From Prochlorococcus sp. AG-442-B03 (GTDB lineage: Bacteria; Cyanobacteriota; Cyanobacteriia; PCC-6307; Cyanobiaceae): a DNA stretch of 64,000 bases. Positions within the stretch are counted from its first letter, which is position 1; the number at the start of each line of letters is the position of its first letter. The stretch spans positions 62,001-126,000 of the forward strand of contig QCPU01000002.1 of NCBI GenBank assembly GCA_003212395.1, read 5' to 3'. Positions 62,544 through 64,000 of the stretch are shown here, piece by piece. The position numbers and the translations under genes were made by a program. Below the pieces are notes generated by a model. It worked only from the letters and a program-made list of their open reading frames with translations. It was not told the DNA's origin and did no database searches.

Positions 62544-62720
62544 ATGACTACTTCTCAAGAGTCTTCTAGAAAATTTTCACTAGAAATGAAATCGGAAGTT
62601 CATTACAAAAAGGCTGCAAAATCATACAGAAAATCAAAACAATATATTAATATGATTAACTTATATCCAACTTTGCATAATACTCTAATTGAGTGTAAGA
62701 ATGAGAATCTAATCGAATAG
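62544..62720 (+). CDS. 58-residue basic protein, unknown function
   Basis: ATG at 62544, TAG at 62718-62720. The peptide is basic and soluble (TTSQESSRKFSLEMKSEVHY, AAKSYRKSKQYINMINL ...), with one Cys. A helix pair is likely. Codon use looks normal. No family known. Confidence 0.5.
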   Translation: MTTSQESSRKFSLEMKSEVHYKKAAKSYRKSKQYINMINLYPTLHNTLIECKNENLIE

Positions 62721-62764
62721 AGATTTAGTATATTTACACAAATTAATCAAAAAAATATACAATT

Positions 62765-62998
62765 TTAGGCTGCATTATTATATTTTTCTTCAAAATAAAA
62801 TTTATTAATAACATTTCTACACTTTTTTAAATTGTAAAGTGCTTTGGGCTTCCAAGGTTTTTTCTGACCTAGTGGAGAGCTTTTCCAATGAATCCCAGGC
62901 TTGAGTACTCCATTTTCTCGTAAAAAAGAAAGTTTAATTTCAGTTATTCCTAGTTGTTCCGCGGTCAACTCAGATGAGCTCCATATATCCCCTAGCAT
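62765..62998 (-). CDS. Small DNA-binding-like protein (excisionase/wHTH-like)
   Basis: The 77 residues read SSELTAEQLGITEIKLSFLRENGVLKPG, a helix-turn-helix pattern of MerR/excisionase type, then HWKSSPLGQKKPWKPKALYNLKKCRNVI. The LTAEQLGI ... LREN.VLKPG.HW pattern is common in small cyanobacterial regulators. No partner is adjacent. A regulator or nucleoid role is inferred. Confidence 0.6.
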   Translation of the reverse strand: MLGDIWSSSELTAEQLGITEIKLSFLRENGVLKPGIHWKSSPLGQKKPWKPKALYNLKKCRNVINKFYFEEKYNNAA

Positions 62999-63133
62999 TG
63001 GATAAAGTAAATATTATTAATCCTTGATAACGTTAATTTTATTTTTTTGAAAGGGGTAAAACTTTTAAATAATTATTAAGTAATAAAAAACAAGTATTTA
63101 TAAGGAGAAGAGATTTGAAAGATTTATTTAAAA

Positions 63134-63433
63134 TTAAGAAATATTAAATAAAGAATCTTCATTAATAAATATCTCATCGATACTTTCTCCTTTTTTGAGG
63201 GATTTATATTCAACATATTCTTCAGTTATCGATTGAAGTTTTGAAAGATTGATCCAACCCTTATGCCAATTTCCACTATTTATTAATTCTTCGTAAGTAA
63301 TTTCTAAATTTATTTCAGAATCTAGTACAGAAACCATTAAAAAAGTAATATTTCCTTTTTCTTTAGTCTCATTTAATAAAACAAAATGTCTCAATCCATT
63401 TATGGATTTATTAGAAGTCCAGAAATTTTCCAT
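63134..63433 (-). CDS. Trp-rich small protein (TIGR02450-like), longer form
   Basis: The 99 residues share WTSNKSINGLRHFVLLNE and NWHKGWINLSKL with the family of the gene at 2517-2729. The C-terminal 35 residues (EEYVEYKSLKKGESIDEIFIN) are an extra acidic extension. The stop of the upstream gene (63436) is 2 bases away, so it is probably in the hisS-linked transcript. Function unknown. Confidence 0.65.
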   Translation of the reverse strand: MENFWTSNKSINGLRHFVLLNETKEKGNITFLMVSVLDSEINLEITYEELINSGNWHKGWINLSKLQSITEEYVEYKSLKKGESIDEIFINEDSLFNIS

Positions 63434-63435
63434 AA

Positions 63436-63729
63436 TTATTTTTTCTTAATGTTCTCCTCAGAATTTTCTCTAGATATTTTTTTATATTCATTTCTAATTT
63501 CATCTAATAAAAGTTTTCTTCTATCTAAATAGTTAACAGAATCTTGTTTTGATAAATCATATCTTTCTTTTTTAGTTAAGTTCATCCAATTATTAAGATT
63601 CTTCTTGTTGAAAGTTTTTAATTTTTTGGCCTTCAAAACTTTTTGTTTTCTATTTAATTTAAGAAAATTACTTAAATTAAAAAAAATAAATATAAAAAGA
63701 AAAATTATTACTAACTTTAAGAGCATCAC
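63436..63729 (-). CDS. Basic protein with N-terminal membrane helix
   Basis: The 97 residues start with a helix (LLKLVIIFLFIFIFFNLSNFL), then a very Lys/Arg-rich part (RKQKVLKAKKLKTFNKKNL) and charged helices. It is probably membrane-anchored with a cytoplasmic, possibly RNA-contacting, domain. The ATG overlaps the hisS stop by 4 bases (63726-63729), suggesting translational coupling with hisS. Confidence 0.6.
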   Translation of the reverse strand: MMLLKLVIIFLFIFIFFNLSNFLKLNRKQKVLKAKKLKTFNKKNLNNWMNLTKKERYDLSKQDSVNYLDRRKLLLDEIRNEYKKISRENSEENIKKK

Positions 63730-64000
63730 TTTGCAAGTAAGTTATTATTTATCCATTTTTCTAATTCAAAATCATTATCTAAAGAAATAACCTCTTCTTT
63801 ATTCCCATTACCTGATTGATCAAAGAGTCTTATAAGAAATTTCCTTTTAGTCGCCTCATCATCACCAATCACAATAATACTTTTAGATTTTAGTTTATTA
63901 GCCTTTTTAAATTGTTTAGAAAATGAAGATCCACTTAAATCCAACTCAACTAACAAATCGTAATTTCTTAATTTTCTTGATAAATCCATAGCTAATGGTT
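63726..64000 (-). CDS. hisS: Histidyl-tRNA synthetase, C-terminal part (runs off the window)
   Basis: The 3' end of hisS. The frame is open to the window edge, past an internal ATG at about 63989, with residues matching the C-terminal anticodon-binding domain: LSRKLRNYDLLVELDLSGSS, FSKQFKKANK, IIVIGDDEATKRKFLIR. The catalytic domain lies beyond the edge. Two small genes follow on the same strand with 4-base and 2-base junctions. Confidence 0.88.
   Translation of the reverse strand, partial: PLAMDLSRKLRNYDLLVELDLSGSSFSKQFKKANKLKSKSIIVIGDDEATKRKFLIRLFDQSGNGNKEEVISLDNDFELEKWINNNLLAK

Overview
ORGANISM. The window looks like the chromosome of a high-light-adapted Prochlorococcus. It is very AT-rich with short spacers. 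It carries a single Pcb divinyl-chlorophyll antenna gene, a high-light-inducible (Hli) gene, a cobalamin-dependent class II ribonucleotide reductase, a plant-type lycopene cyclase, cyanobacterial 6S RNA beside purK, and many small proteins typical of Prochlorococcus. From memory, the order pcb / gltS / GST / SDR / crtL and nrdJ / phnCDE / aspC resembles MED4-type strains; this was not checked by a search. LAYOUT. 0-7.8 kb is an accessory-looking block of short genes, many encoding small membrane proteins under 60 residues. It includes an Hli gene, a stand-alone NAD-dependent DNA-ligase adenylation domain, and two paralogous DUF1651 cassettes whose promoters both carry a LexA-like box. 6S RNA (7.9-8.1 kb) starts a core block at 8-32 kb: purK, aroB, a MidA-type methyltransferase, a TPM-domain protein, a phosphoesterase, nadA, ctpA, ispG, a UDG-like gene, aspC, a phnD-phnC-phnE transporter, rsmE, an ABC ATPase, hslO, a CPP1-like protein, prfC and nrdJ. 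32-39 kb is a second accessory zone. It centres on tRNA-Ser(UGA), whose 3' 57 bp are repeated exactly 1.24 kb downstream, enclosing two cargo genes, with a tRNA-Ser-derived remnant about 0.2 kb upstream. A ribbon-helix-helix gene paired with a small possible GIY-YIG-like gene lies at 38 kb. 39-64 kb is mostly core: a GMC oxidoreductase, CbiX, an FAD oxidase, a SulP transporter, metY-metA, a GpsA-like gene divergent from glucosylglycerol-3-phosphate phosphatase, an ArsS-like radical SAM enzyme, a Fur regulator, an MscS channel, a POR-like SDR, lycopene cyclase, GST, gltS, pcbA and the 3' end of hisS. HOW GENES WORK TOGETHER. metY and metA form an acetyl-homoserine route to methionine; the MetA motif predicts acetyl-CoA use. 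phnD-phnC-phnE form one phosphonate/phosphite importer. The GpsA-like protein could supply the acceptor for the glucosylglycerol phosphatase pathway. The DUF1651 cassettes look damage-inducible and flank the ligase-like gene. CAVEATS. Several genes seem to lack a standard start codon (577, 13378 and possibly 13428), and one small gene looks frameshifted (about 4020). These may be biology or sequence error. All family assignments are from reading the translations; no search was run.
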